Origin: Fodinibius sp051746985
Lineage (GTDB): Bacteria > Bacteroidota > Rhodothermia > Balneolales > Balneolaceae
Length of the DNA: 64,000 nt
Direction of reading: 5' to 3'
NCBI GenBank assembly: GCA_051746985.1
Contig: JBNJFP010000010.1
Location: 1 to 64,000, forward strand
The translations under genes were made by a program, and so were the position numbers. Position 1 is the stretch's first letter. Each line of letters begins with the position of its first letter. Positions 45,043-54,024 of the stretch are shown piece by piece. The notes below the pieces were generated by a model that did not search any database, was not told where the DNA came from, and saw nothing but the letters and a program-made list of their open reading frames with translations.

Positions 45043-45690
45043 TTAATGGGTTTGGTTTGCTGATGTTTTTGACTCTAAGATAGGCTTTAACACCTCCCAG
45101 GTTTTTTCCGCCAGTAGCTGATGCCCCTCTTCCGTTGGATGAATACCATCCGACTGCATTAATTCGGAATCTCCTCCCAACTCATCCAAAAAATATGGAA
45201 TCAGTTCGGTGTCGTTTTCTTCCGCCAGCTTGGGATACATTTCTTTAAACTGGGTCGTATAATCCGATCCCAGGTTTGGTGGTACCTGCATTCCTGTGAT
45301 GATGATGGATGCTTCCGGGTACTCTGATTCTACCTTGTCGATAATCTTCTGCAAGTTCTCTTTGGTAACATCCAGATCAATGCCGCGAAGGCCGTCGTTA
45401 CCGCCCAGCTCGAGTATAAAAACCGATACCGGCTGACGTAGTACCCAATCGATGCGCGTCAATCCACCAGCGGATGTTTCCCCGCTCGATCCCCCGTTTA
45501 CCGCTTTATAATCCCATTCCAGTGAATCAATTTTCTGTTGGATCAATGCCGGAAAGGCATCTTCTTTGTCAATTCCATAGCCTGCGGTAATACTATCCCC
45601 GAAAAAGAGGATACGTTGATTAGCATCCTGACTGTAAAGCATTGATGGGAGCAATAAGGTTAAAACAATAGCCGTCAAAGTCCGTTTCAT
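45043..45690 (-). CDS. arylesterase/SGNH hydrolase (TesA-like)
   Basis: A 215-residue exported esterase: signal peptide 1-20, block I FFGDSITAGYGI, block III GGNDGLRG and block V DGIHPTEEGHQ. This is the TesA/arylesterase subgroup (thioesterase I, lysophospholipase, protease I). It is transcribed away from an ABC transporter pair like E. coli ybbA-ybbP, where tesA has the same divergent position, so the assignment is supported by context. Confidence 0.88.
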   Translation of the reverse strand: MKRTLTAIVLTLLLPSMLYSQDANQRILFFGDSITAGYGIDKEDAFPALIQQKIDSLEWDYKAVNGGSSGETSAGGLTRIDWVLRQPVSVFILELGGNDGLRGIDLDVTKENLQKIIDKVESEYPEASIIITGMQVPPNLGSDYTTQFKEMYPKLAEENDTELIPYFLDELGGDSELMQSDGIHPTEEGHQLLAEKTWEVLKPILESKTSANQTH

Positions 45691-45813
45691 AAATCAACAA
45701 GAGTAAATTATTGTTACTAAGGTTTTCATTTAGTATGGAAAACGCTTTCCTTAACGGAATGATTCACCCCTTTGCTGGTGTTACTATCCATAATTCAATC
45801 ATGATATTATTTT

Positions 45814-46530
45814 ATGGCTTCAAATCCGATTCTGGAAGTTACAAATCTAACACAACAATTTAGAAGTGGCGATAAAAAATTAACCGTTCTCGATCACGTT
45901 GATTTTTCGATTGAAAAGGGAACTGTTTGTTCTATCGTTGGGCCTTCTGGGAGTGGTAAAACCACCCTTTTGGGATTATGCGCCGGACTCGATCGGCCCA
46001 CGACCGGAGATGTAAGACTTAACGGGGTAAAGCTTGGTCCATTAAATGAAGATCAGCGCGCCGAGGTTCGTAACAAACACGTGGGATTTGTATTTCAAAC
46101 CTTTCAGCTTGTACCGACCCTTACCGCCCTCGAAAACGTTATGGTGCCACTTGAGTTGCGGGGCATGAAAACATCCGAAGTTCAGCACGATGCTGAGGAA
46201 TTATTAGAACAGGTGGGCCTGGGAGATCGCATGAGTCACTATCCCACTCAGTTATCGGGGGGTGAACAACAGCGCGTAGCCATTGCACGGGCATTTATCA
46301 ACAAACCGAAAATTCTGTTTGCCGACGAACCTACAGGCAACCTCGATACAGAAACTGGTCAAACAATTGAAAACCTGTTGTTTGATCTTAACAAAGCTCG
46401 GGGAACAACCCTTGTGTTGGTCACGCATGATCTATCCCTTGCCGAACAGTGCCAGCGAATTATCCATCTCAAAAATGGAAAAATCTTCAAGGATGAGTGG
46501 ATTCAGGATCTGGAAACCGAACAAATATAA
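45814..46530 (+). CDS. ABC transporter ATP-binding protein (YbbA/LolD-like)
   Basis: A 238-residue ATPase of the MacB/LolD/YbbA group. Walker A is GPSGSGKTTLL, the signature is LSGGEQQRVAIARA, and Walker B is ILFADEPTGNLDTET, the last being typical of this group. It should power the FtsX-type permease encoded 21 nt downstream. By context with the divergent TesA-like gene it corresponds to YbbA. Cargo unknown. Confidence 0.92.
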   Translation: MASNPILEVTNLTQQFRSGDKKLTVLDHVDFSIEKGTVCSIVGPSGSGKTTLLGLCAGLDRPTTGDVRLNGVKLGPLNEDQRAEVRNKHVGFVFQTFQLVPTLTALENVMVPLELRGMKTSEVQHDAEELLEQVGLGDRMSHYPTQLSGGEQQRVAIARAFINKPKILFADEPTGNLDTETGQTIENLLFDLNKARGTTLVLVTHDLSLAEQCQRIIHLKNGKIFKDEWIQDLETEQI

Positions 46531-46551
46531 TAAGATTTTTTAGCAGCTCTT

Positions 46552-49098
46552 ATGTCATCATTTTTTTCAGGATGGTCATGGAAGATGGCCTGGCGCGATG
46601 CCCGATCTAACAAGAAGAGGCTTTTTATTTATATATCCGCTATCATCATTGGCGTAGCGGCGCAGGTGGCTATTACCTCTTTTCGGGATAGCCTAAACAA
46701 CACCATCGACAACCAGTCGAAAGAACTTCTTGGAGCCGATCTTGAAATTGAAACCGAGCAACCACCGCCCGATCCCCTTACTATTTATTTTGATTCGCTG
46801 GGAGGCGAACAGTCCACCATTACCGAATTTCCCTCGATGGTCTCCTTTCCCAAAAACGGAAATACGCGCCTGTCAAATATCCGGGCATTAAAAGGTAACT
46901 TCCCCTTTTATGGAGCGCTTGAAACCACTCCCGAGACCTCAGCTCAAAGCTTCAAAACCGATACTACGGCCCTTGTCGATCAGGCACTGATGACTCAGTT
47001 CGATATTGAAATAGGGGATTCCATAAAGGTAGGTGATGTTACCTTTGCCATTGGCGGGGCTATTACCAAAATCCCGGGCGAAGCGGCCGCGGCGGCTATG
47101 GTTGGACCGCGGATTTTTATTCCCGATTCAAAGCTGGAAGAAACCAACCTGGTACAGCGCGGCAGTCGCGTGGAATACAAACAGTATTTCAAGTTTTCTG
47201 AAGAGCGCGATATGGCCGCCATCGAAACGGAGGTCGATTCGTTGCAGGAAGCTCTTGAAATGGACATCGATATTGAAACGGTCGAAGAACGACAGGAAGA
47301 AATCGGGGAAGCGGTTTCAAATCTCAGCAAGTTTTTAAATCTGGTCGGGTTTATCGCCCTACTACTCGGCGGCATTGGGGTTGCCAGCTCAATTCACGTC
47401 TATATCAATCAAAAACTTAGCACGGCATCGGTACTGCGCTGTTTTGGAGCTTCATCAGACCAGACAATGAGCATTTTCTTAATTCAAGCAGTCGTTCTTG
47501 GTTTGCTGGGCGCTGTGACGGGCACACTGATGGGGGTCGGCATTCAATATATGCTGCCGGGTTTGGTCAGTGACTTTCTGCCTGTCACTGTAGAACTGAC
47601 AACTTCGTGGCTGGCTATAGGATTGGGATTATTCACGGGCACGGGCGTAGCCCTTGCGTTCGCCTTACTACCCCTGCTTGCACTTCGTAAAGCGTCACCA
47701 CTGTATGCCCTGCGCACTGTCGAGGGATCCATCACCTCCCTGCTATCCGCAAAAACAAAAAGCATTATCTATGTTGCTATAGCTTTGACGGTGATGGGCT
47801 ACGCCACGCTTCTTACGGCCGACTGGATGGTAGGTGGATTATTTACCGCCGGGATGATTATCGCTTTTGGCCTGTTGTGGCTGGTAGCAAAATTACTGAT
47901 GAAACTCGTCCGCCGCTATTTCCCATCGCACTGGCCCTACGTGTGGCGACAAGGACTGGCTAACTTATATCGTCCGCACAACCAAACCACTACCCTTATG
48001 CTCTCATTGGGATTGGGAATGCTGCTGGTAAGCACGCTGTATTTTAGTCAGGATATGCTCATGGAGGAGCTCGATTTTGCCACTCGTGACGATGCGCCCA
48101 ATCTCATCTTCTTTGATATCCAGCCCGACCAAAACGAGGGCTTGAACCAACTGCTTGAAGAAAAAGATGTTCCTGTTCTGCAGAACGTACCCATGGTGAC
48201 CATGCGTCTGGATTCGCTTCGTGGGCGCAGTACCGAGGCCATTTCTGAGGACAGTACAAACGAGGTACGTGGCTGGGCCCTGCGTCGCGAATACCGTTCA
48301 ACTTATCGCGATTCCCTCATCGATTCCGAAACCCTGCTTGAAGGAGAATGGATAGGTCAAGCTCCAGACACTGGCCGGGTCCCGGTATCTGCTGCACAAA
48401 ACATCGCTGAAGACCTGAACTTATCCATTGGGGATTCCCTTACCTTTGACGTGCAGGGCGTGCCTGTTGAAGCCTATGTAGGCAGTATCCGGGAAGTCGA
48501 TTTCCAACGCGTACAACCCAACTTTTTTATGCTCTTCCCCGCTGGTGTACTGGAAGCGGCTCCACAGATATATGTAACCGTCACCCGTGCATCAGACAAC
48601 AAAATATCGGCGGCCACCCAGCAGGCCGTCGTCCAGGAGTATCCCAACATTTCGGCTATTGACGTCAGCCGTATCCTTGAAACCATTGATGATTTTGTTG
48701 ATAAAATTTCATTTGCCGTTCAATTCATGGCCCTATTCAGCATCATCACGGGACTCATCGTTCTGGCAAGCTCAGTAGCCACCAGTCGATTCCAACGCAT
48801 CAAAGAAAGTGTTTTGCTGCGGACTATTGGGGCCAGCAAGAAACAGATCATCCAAATATTATCGGTAGAGTACCTGTTTTTGGGGATTCTATCAGCCTTA
48901 ACAGGACTTATACTTTCGGTTGGTGCTACCTGGCTACTCGGCTACTTCTATTTTGATATTACCTTCACCCCCAATCTCTGGGTAATTGTTTTCGGTACGC
49001 TGATTGTTACGGCTCTTACCATACTGATTGGCATGTTTAATAGCCGAAGCGTATACAAAAAAACGCCGCTCGAAGTACTTCGCGTAGAAACAACCTAA
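46552..49098 (+). CDS. ABC transporter permease (YbbP-like, FtsX domains)
   Basis: An 848-residue membrane protein. It has an N-terminal helix (about 25-45), a large periplasmic domain (45-255), three helices of the first FtsX domain (about 260-390), two central helices, a second periplasmic domain (490-710), and a final FtsX domain with three helices (725-840). This ten-helix arrangement is that of YbbP, not MacB or LolC. YbbAP complexes are thought to move hydrophobic compounds or lipids together with TesA. A small membrane peptide gene follows after 6 nt. Confidence 0.9.
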   Translation: MSSFFSGWSWKMAWRDARSNKKRLFIYISAIIIGVAAQVAITSFRDSLNNTIDNQSKELLGADLEIETEQPPPDPLTIYFDSLGGEQSTITEFPSMVSFPKNGNTRLSNIRALKGNFPFYGALETTPETSAQSFKTDTTALVDQALMTQFDIEIGDSIKVGDVTFAIGGAITKIPGEAAAAAMVGPRIFIPDSKLEETNLVQRGSRVEYKQYFKFSEERDMAAIETEVDSLQEALEMDIDIETVEERQEEIGEAVSNLSKFLNLVGFIALLLGGIGVASSIHVYINQKLSTASVLRCFGASSDQTMSIFLIQAVVLGLLGAVTGTLMGVGIQYMLPGLVSDFLPVTVELTTSWLAIGLGLFTGTGVALAFALLPLLALRKASPLYALRTVEGSITSLLSAKTKSIIYVAIALTVMGYATLLTADWMVGGLFTAGMIIAFGLLWLVAKLLMKLVRRYFPSHWPYVWRQGLANLYRPHNQTTTLMLSLGLGMLLVSTLYFSQDMLMEELDFATRDDAPNLIFFDIQPDQNEGLNQLLEEKDVPVLQNVPMVTMRLDSLRGRSTEAISEDSTNEVRGWALRREYRSTYRDSLIDSETLLEGEWIGQAPDTGRVPVSAAQNIAEDLNLSIGDSLTFDVQGVPVEAYVGSIREVDFQRVQPNFFMLFPAGVLEAAPQIYVTVTRASDNKISAATQQAVVQEYPNISAIDVSRILETIDDFVDKISFAVQFMALFSIITGLIVLASSVATSRFQRIKESVLLRTIGASKKQIIQILSVEYLFLGILSALTGLILSVGATWLLGYFYFDITFTPNLWVIVFGTLIVTALTILIGMFNSRSVYKKTPLEVLRVETT

Positions 49099-49104
49099 GG
49101 CGAT

Positions 49105-49275
49105 ATGGATACCAAACAAAAGGTAAATCTAATATCAGTTGTTATTCTTGTGATCTGTATTCTGGCAGCGCTACTCATCTATCATTATACAGGAAATATT
49201 GTGGTCGCCATTTTTATTGCTCCGCCTATCATCCATTGGATCTTAAAAAAGCGGAGCAATTCGGAGCATTTTTAA
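49105..49275 (+). CDS. 56-residue membrane peptide, new small gene
   Basis: A short frame starting MDTKQKVNLISVVILVICIL, with AAGG four bases before its ATG. It begins 6 nt after the permease stop. Two hydrophobic helices (about 8-26 and 30-47) end in a basic tail (KKRSNSEHF). It could be a small subunit of the YbbAP-type transporter. Coding support is position, ribosome site and composition only. Confidence 0.55.
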   Translation: MDTKQKVNLISVVILVICILAALLIYHYTGNIVVAIFIAPPIIHWILKKRSNSEHF

Positions 49276-49365
49276 ATTACAGCAGATTCGGTTAGGTAGC
49301 TTGTTTAAAGGTTTCAGCTTAGCCATATTACCTCACGATAAACAAGATAAAATCATCAGTAGAAT

Positions 49366-50487
49366 ATGGCTACTTCAAAAAAAATAAAGAATATGCTGCC
49401 CAGTATTCGTTTCCGCAAGTCTGCTCATCGTAAAAAGCCCGGGGCACCGCCGGGAACTGTCGAGCATATTGGCGAACGCCACATGGATGAGATCAAAATT
49501 ACCGTACATGACTTCGATAATGATCATGTAGAAGAAATCCCCATAAAAAAGATACAAAAAGCCAAGCCATACCTTGATTCACCCTCAAAAACCTGGGTAC
49601 AAGTTCGTGGATTACACGATACCGAAAAGCTAAAATCGATCTGGAACTTTTTTGAACTTCATCCGCTCATACAGGAAGATATTGTGCACACGGCCCAGCG
49701 TCCTAAAGTTGAAGTCTATGACAACTGTATCTTTTTTGTTCTTCGGCTACTTTCCTATTCCCAGGAAGAACAACAAATTCAAGCGGAACAGATTAGCATT
49801 GTACTTGGCGAAAATTATGTTCTTTCGTTTCAGGAAACCGATAAAGATCATTTTAAACCTATCCTTAACCGGCTAGCAATAGCTGCATCTCGCATCCGCA
49901 AACTCGACACAGACTATTTAACCTACGCCCTTATTGATGCTGTTGTGGATTACTATTTTAATGTTCTCGAATATATTGGAGATGACATCGAAGTTCTGGA
50001 AGAACAGCTTTTGGAAGATCCTGATGAAGATCTTCTGGAGCAGATTCATAAACTTAGACGTGAAATTATATTCTTCCGGAAATCAGTTTGGCCCCTACGT
50101 GATGCTATCAACAGTGCTATAAGAGATGAATCGAAGTTTATAAACGAGGACACCAAAATTTATCTCCGTGATGTTTACGACCATATGATCCAGATCATCG
50201 ATAATATTGAGAATTACCGGGATACAATTCTGGGACTACACGATATGTATATGTCGCAGGTAAGCAATCGCATGAATGAGGTAATGAAAGTACTTACTAT
50301 TATTGCTACCATTTTCATACCACTCACCTTTATCGCCGGTATTTATGGAATGAATTTTAATCCGGAAACAAGTCCCTATAACATGCCTGAATTAAGCTGG
50401 TACTGGGGATATCCCGTAGTTATGGGAGTAATGGGAATTATTGCTATTATTATGATTTTTTATTTTCGACGTAAAGGTTGGTTCTGA
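49366..50487 (+). CDS. corA: CorA-type magnesium/cobalt channel
   Basis: A 373-residue divalent-cation channel. A soluble N-terminal funnel (about 1-300) is followed by two membrane helices at the C-terminus. The pore signature GMN is intact in IYGMNFNPETSPYNMPEL. The basic C-terminus (RRKGWF) is usual. It should bring in Mg2+ (or Co2+/Ni2+) passively. The first 30 residues are Lys/Arg-rich, a little longer than usual. It is followed after 56 nt by a universal-stress gene. Confidence 0.92.
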   Translation: MATSKKIKNMLPSIRFRKSAHRKKPGAPPGTVEHIGERHMDEIKITVHDFDNDHVEEIPIKKIQKAKPYLDSPSKTWVQVRGLHDTEKLKSIWNFFELHPLIQEDIVHTAQRPKVEVYDNCIFFVLRLLSYSQEEQQIQAEQISIVLGENYVLSFQETDKDHFKPILNRLAIAASRIRKLDTDYLTYALIDAVVDYYFNVLEYIGDDIEVLEEQLLEDPDEDLLEQIHKLRREIIFFRKSVWPLRDAINSAIRDESKFINEDTKIYLRDVYDHMIQIIDNIENYRDTILGLHDMYMSQVSNRMNEVMKVLTIIATIFIPLTFIAGIYGMNFNPETSPYNMPELSWYWGYPVVMGVMGIIAIIMIFYFRRKGWF

Positions 50488-50543
50488 TAAAAAAAGATAT
50501 TTTAGTATTATTAATATAATCCTTCATCCAAAAATTTATCATC

Positions 50544-51425
50544 ATGGAAAACATCAAAATACTTGTGCCACTCGACTTCTCTGACTTGGGTTCCAAAGCG
50601 CTTTTATCTGCCGAAAAAATGGCAAAACTTTTTAATGGAACCGTTACTCCCTTTCACTCATATTTACCGCTTAACGAGGTAGATGGCGGACCGTATATGT
50701 TTGGGATGGGAACCACTGCAATGGAGGATTTCGATGAAATTGAACAAGCACTCCACGAACGGCTTTCCGAACTGGCCGGCGAAGAAATTGATTCCACACT
50801 GGTCACCGAACCGCTGATTTCGATCGGCAACCCCGCACAATCTATTGTCGAAGAAGCCGAAAATTTTGACATGATTGTGATGACCACCCATGGCCGTACG
50901 GGATTTTCACGGTTTTTCCTGGGATCGGTATCCGAGAAAGTACTGCGGATGTCGCACGTACCTGTACTAATTGTAAATGAAGAACGTGAACTTTCTAATC
51001 TCGATCGGATAATGGTTACCACCGACTTTTCTGATCACTCAAAGGAAGCTTTTTCGATAGCGATGGAAATAGCAAAAAAAGCAAATTCAACGCTGGAACT
51101 TGTCAACGTGATGGCTTTTGATCCTCAGCACGAGGATGAACCTGACGAATCAAAAAGACAGCTGCGCGAACAACGGCTTAAAGTTTTGGCCAAAGAAGAA
51201 ATGCACGATATTGGTGACCAGCTCAAAACAAAGCTTATTGTCTCTACTGAAACACCACACGAGGCCATCCTCAAATACAACATTGAAAATCCCCACGATC
51301 TCGTGGTGATGTCAACCGTGGGACGCACCGGCATCGATTACCTGATGATGGGTAGCACTACGGCTAACGTTGCTCGTCATGTAAAAAGTCCTGTCCTAAG
51401 TGTTAATCCCAAAGCCAACAACTAA
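50544..51425 (+). CDS. universal stress protein, two UspA domains
   Basis: A 293-residue tandem UspA protein. Domain 1 (about 2-148) ends with HGRTGFSRFFLGSVSEKVLR; domain 2 (about 152-290) ends with VGRTGIDYLMMGSTTANVAR. Both keep the G-x2-G-x9-G-(S/T) ATP-binding pattern, so nucleotide binding is likely. Such proteins respond to starvation and oxidative stress. It is followed after 6 nt by the exported EEP-family gene, probably in one transcript. Confidence 0.9.
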   Translation: MENIKILVPLDFSDLGSKALLSAEKMAKLFNGTVTPFHSYLPLNEVDGGPYMFGMGTTAMEDFDEIEQALHERLSELAGEEIDSTLVTEPLISIGNPAQSIVEEAENFDMIVMTTHGRTGFSRFFLGSVSEKVLRMSHVPVLIVNEERELSNLDRIMVTTDFSDHSKEAFSIAMEIAKKANSTLELVNVMAFDPQHEDEPDESKRQLREQRLKVLAKEEMHDIGDQLKTKLIVSTETPHEAILKYNIENPHDLVVMSTVGRTGIDYLMMGSTTANVARHVKSPVLSVNPKANN

Positions 51426-51431
51426 CGATTC

Positions 51432-52415
51432 ATGAACTTCTCGCTTCAAAAACTTGCCTATCCCCTCGCGGCGCTGCTCTTGCTATTATCGGCCTGCGGC
51501 ACGCCTTACCAACCGGAAGAAGATCCCGATGAGGAACAGGAAGAAGAGCAGGAGGAAACAATTGAACAAAACGACCCTGTGCCGCCCGATGGAATTTTGG
51601 AAACGGTCACCTGGAATTTACTGGGATATGGCACGGGATTTACAGGCCCTTCAAATGAAGATCTACAAACCGAAAATATTGTGGAAGTCGTTGACTCTTT
51701 GGATGCGGACCTCTATGCCTTTCAAGAAGTAGATGGACAAGAATCACTAAATGAGATTATCCAGTATATGGAGGACTACAAGGGATTTACAGCTGATCAC
51801 GTAAGCCAGTCACAAAAAATGGCATTTGTCTATAACACGAATGACAATACTATTGATTCGGTTTCAAGCGGTCCTATTTCAGATGGACAAAATAGTAATG
51901 CTTGGGCTAGTCGTTATCCCATGTATTTTGAATTTGACTATACCTATGAAGACCAAACGCAACGGTTTTTTGCTGTAGTCATTCATGCCAAAGCATTTGA
52001 TGATGAGGAATCTTATGAACGACGAAAGACTGCTGCACAGGATTTGTATGATTACCTGACCGAAGAAAAACCTGATGCCAATATTATTTTACTTGGCGAT
52101 TATAACGACGATGTGGATCAATCAATATATGAACCAGATGGAGAACCCGCCGAAACTCCATACGATCAATTTGTTGAAGACACCGAAAATTTTGATGTGA
52201 TAACAAAAAAGCTCTCTGATGCCGGGGAATCAGCTTCCATAAATTACGAAGATATTATTGATCACATTACCATAAGTGACGAACTTTTTGATGAGCATGT
52301 AGAAAACAGTACCCTAATTCATGATCCGCGGGAGTATATTGATGATTATGGAGAAACAACTTCTGATCACCTACCTGTCTGGGCTAAATTTGATGTAACT
52401 GCTCCTAAACGGTAA
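51432..52415 (+). CDS. endonuclease/exonuclease/phosphatase family lipoprotein
   Basis: A 327-residue lipoprotein (lipobox Cys22, LLSACG) with a very acidic linker (about 30-50). The metallohydrolase domain follows: VTWNLLGYG, ADLYAFQEVDGQ, LLGDYNDDVD and SDHLPVWA are the four EEP catalytic blocks. It should cut phosphodiesters outside the cytoplasm, as a nuclease or phosphatase. It ends at a terminator. Substrate unknown. Confidence 0.85.
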   Translation: MNFSLQKLAYPLAALLLLLSACGTPYQPEEDPDEEQEEEQEETIEQNDPVPPDGILETVTWNLLGYGTGFTGPSNEDLQTENIVEVVDSLDADLYAFQEVDGQESLNEIIQYMEDYKGFTADHVSQSQKMAFVYNTNDNTIDSVSSGPISDGQNSNAWASRYPMYFEFDYTYEDQTQRFFAVVIHAKAFDDEESYERRKTAAQDLYDYLTEEKPDANIILLGDYNDDVDQSIYEPDGEPAETPYDQFVEDTENFDVITKKLSDAGESASINYEDIIDHITISDELFDEHVENSTLIHDPREYIDDYGETTSDHLPVWAKFDVTAPKR

Positions 52416-52428
52416 GCACCATAAAAAG

Positions 52429-52467
52429 AAATCGTCCGACCTTATTAACATTGGCCGGACGATTTTT
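52429..52467 (+). terminator. rho-independent terminator after the EEP gene
   Basis: AAATCGTCCG (52429-52438) pairs with CGGACGATTT (52456-52465), 10 bp with a 17-nt loop, followed by two more T. It separates this operon from the convergent FadL gene. Confidence 0.8.
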
Positions 52468-52494
52468 CTTCATCTACGCTATAAGGTACTTCAA

Positions 52495-53973
52495 CTATTG
52501 TAAAGCCATTCGTAAGCCCGCCATTACATGAAGGCGACTTACCTCTTCGGCCGCAATTTCTGTAACATCAGGCGTTTCATACAATACATTTTGATCATCC
52601 CAGAAACTGTACTGAACGCCAAAATCGAAGGTGAGTCCCCGCGTTAGTACGGCGCTAAATCCACCACTAAAAAACTGGCGGTCGCTGTTAATGCCATCCT
52701 GCGGACTGGGGTAATAGCCATATCCGCCCCTCACAGTAAAATCACTATTGGGTTCGTAGGAAACACCACCCCTCATATTTACCACATCATTAAACGCAGA
52801 TCTGACATCGGCATTAATATCATTTTCCTGTGGATTCAGTTCAATCTCATCGAAATCAATTTTTCCATCCGAATAAGAAATTACTTCCGCCGATCCAGAA
52901 AAGATGACGTTGGGTATTGCCCGAAAAGATACCCCGGCCTTTATGCGTTGTGGCCGTGTGATGGTGTACGAAAAGGCACCGGGAGCTTCTGCCGAAAACT
53001 GGATAGAGTTATCAAAAGTGGTGATGATTTCGGTATTATATTGCTCGTCAATAAATAGCTTTGAGGGAAATTCATAGCTGGCCGCCAATCGGAAACTGCT
53101 TGTGGGCTCAAAAATCATTCCCAGCCGGGCACTAAATGCCTGTATATCAGCATCAACCCGATCAATACTTAAAATATTATCGATATCGGTGTCGGGCGTC
53201 CCATCGCCATCTGAATCAACAAAAGCGTCATTATAGTCGTCTTGCCTGTCGGACTCTAAAAATTCGCGCTCATAACTGTAGGTCCCGTTGTAATACCCAA
53301 TGGAACCACCTACATAAAGGTTTTCTAAAAATTCAGTGGCTAAAAACAGGGAATACTCCCCCGTTTTACCGCGTTCGGTCAGCTCTACATCTTGATTAAT
53401 ACCCGGGTATTCATTGTTATCAAAAAAGCGAAAAATGGACTTGGTATCAGAAAATGAGCTGTCATTGGTGGCGAAATCTATAGCATAGGTATCAAAAGCG
53501 GCAAAAAAGAGGCTGTCGTCGGGGGTAGTATTATAGGAATCGGTAATGGTAGATTCATTATTTTTGGCTGATACCGAAAGTGCCCTGTTAAAATCGGTGG
53601 TTTGGCTGTATCCACCTCCCACCACCAAACTACCACGCGTCGTTGGCACCTTATAAACCATTCCCAAATCGCCAATACCGGTTTGATTATCGGAGTAATT
53701 AGTGCTGTTACCAAGATAGGTTCCCGTTTCGTCAAGAAACCGACTGCTTAATCCCATCGAAAAAAAGCTTTCTTCGAAAAGTGCCATAGCCCCTGGATTA
53801 TCCTGGTACGCCCCAAAACCGGTGGCCTCGGTCATGCCCGGCACTACAATACTAATAGGGTCATACGATGGATATTCCAAGCCGTAGCGCAGGACATCAT
53901 CAGCACTTTGAGCATGAAGCTGTGCACCAATAAAAAACAACGCGACAATACTTAAAACACTTTTCTTTAACAT
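52495..53973 (-). CDS. OmpP1/FadL-family outer membrane protein
   Basis: A 492-residue outer membrane beta-barrel of the FadL/TodX type: signal peptide 1-21, then a hatch-like start (DPISIVVPGMTEATGFGAYQDNPGAMALF), with alternating strands to the end. FadL-like channels admit long-chain fatty acids or other hydrophobic compounds by lateral diffusion. An acidic loop (DSDGDGTPDTD at about 250) looks like a calcium-binding thrombospondin-type repeat. The strand pattern supports the call; the substrate is unknown. Confidence 0.82.
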   Translation of the reverse strand: MLKKSVLSIVALFFIGAQLHAQSADDVLRYGLEYPSYDPISIVVPGMTEATGFGAYQDNPGAMALFEESFFSMGLSSRFLDETGTYLGNSTNYSDNQTGIGDLGMVYKVPTTRGSLVVGGGYSQTTDFNRALSVSAKNNESTITDSYNTTPDDSLFFAAFDTYAIDFATNDSSFSDTKSIFRFFDNNEYPGINQDVELTERGKTGEYSLFLATEFLENLYVGGSIGYYNGTYSYEREFLESDRQDDYNDAFVDSDGDGTPDTDIDNILSIDRVDADIQAFSARLGMIFEPTSSFRLAASYEFPSKLFIDEQYNTEIITTFDNSIQFSAEAPGAFSYTITRPQRIKAGVSFRAIPNVIFSGSAEVISYSDGKIDFDEIELNPQENDINADVRSAFNDVVNMRGGVSYEPNSDFTVRGGYGYYPSPQDGINSDRQFFSGGFSAVLTRGLTFDFGVQYSFWDDQNVLYETPDVTEIAAEEVSRLHVMAGLRMALQ

Positions 53974-54024
53974 ACTTCTATCATTCAGGGATTAAAATGA
54001 TCACATATAAACGACTTTTAGAAG

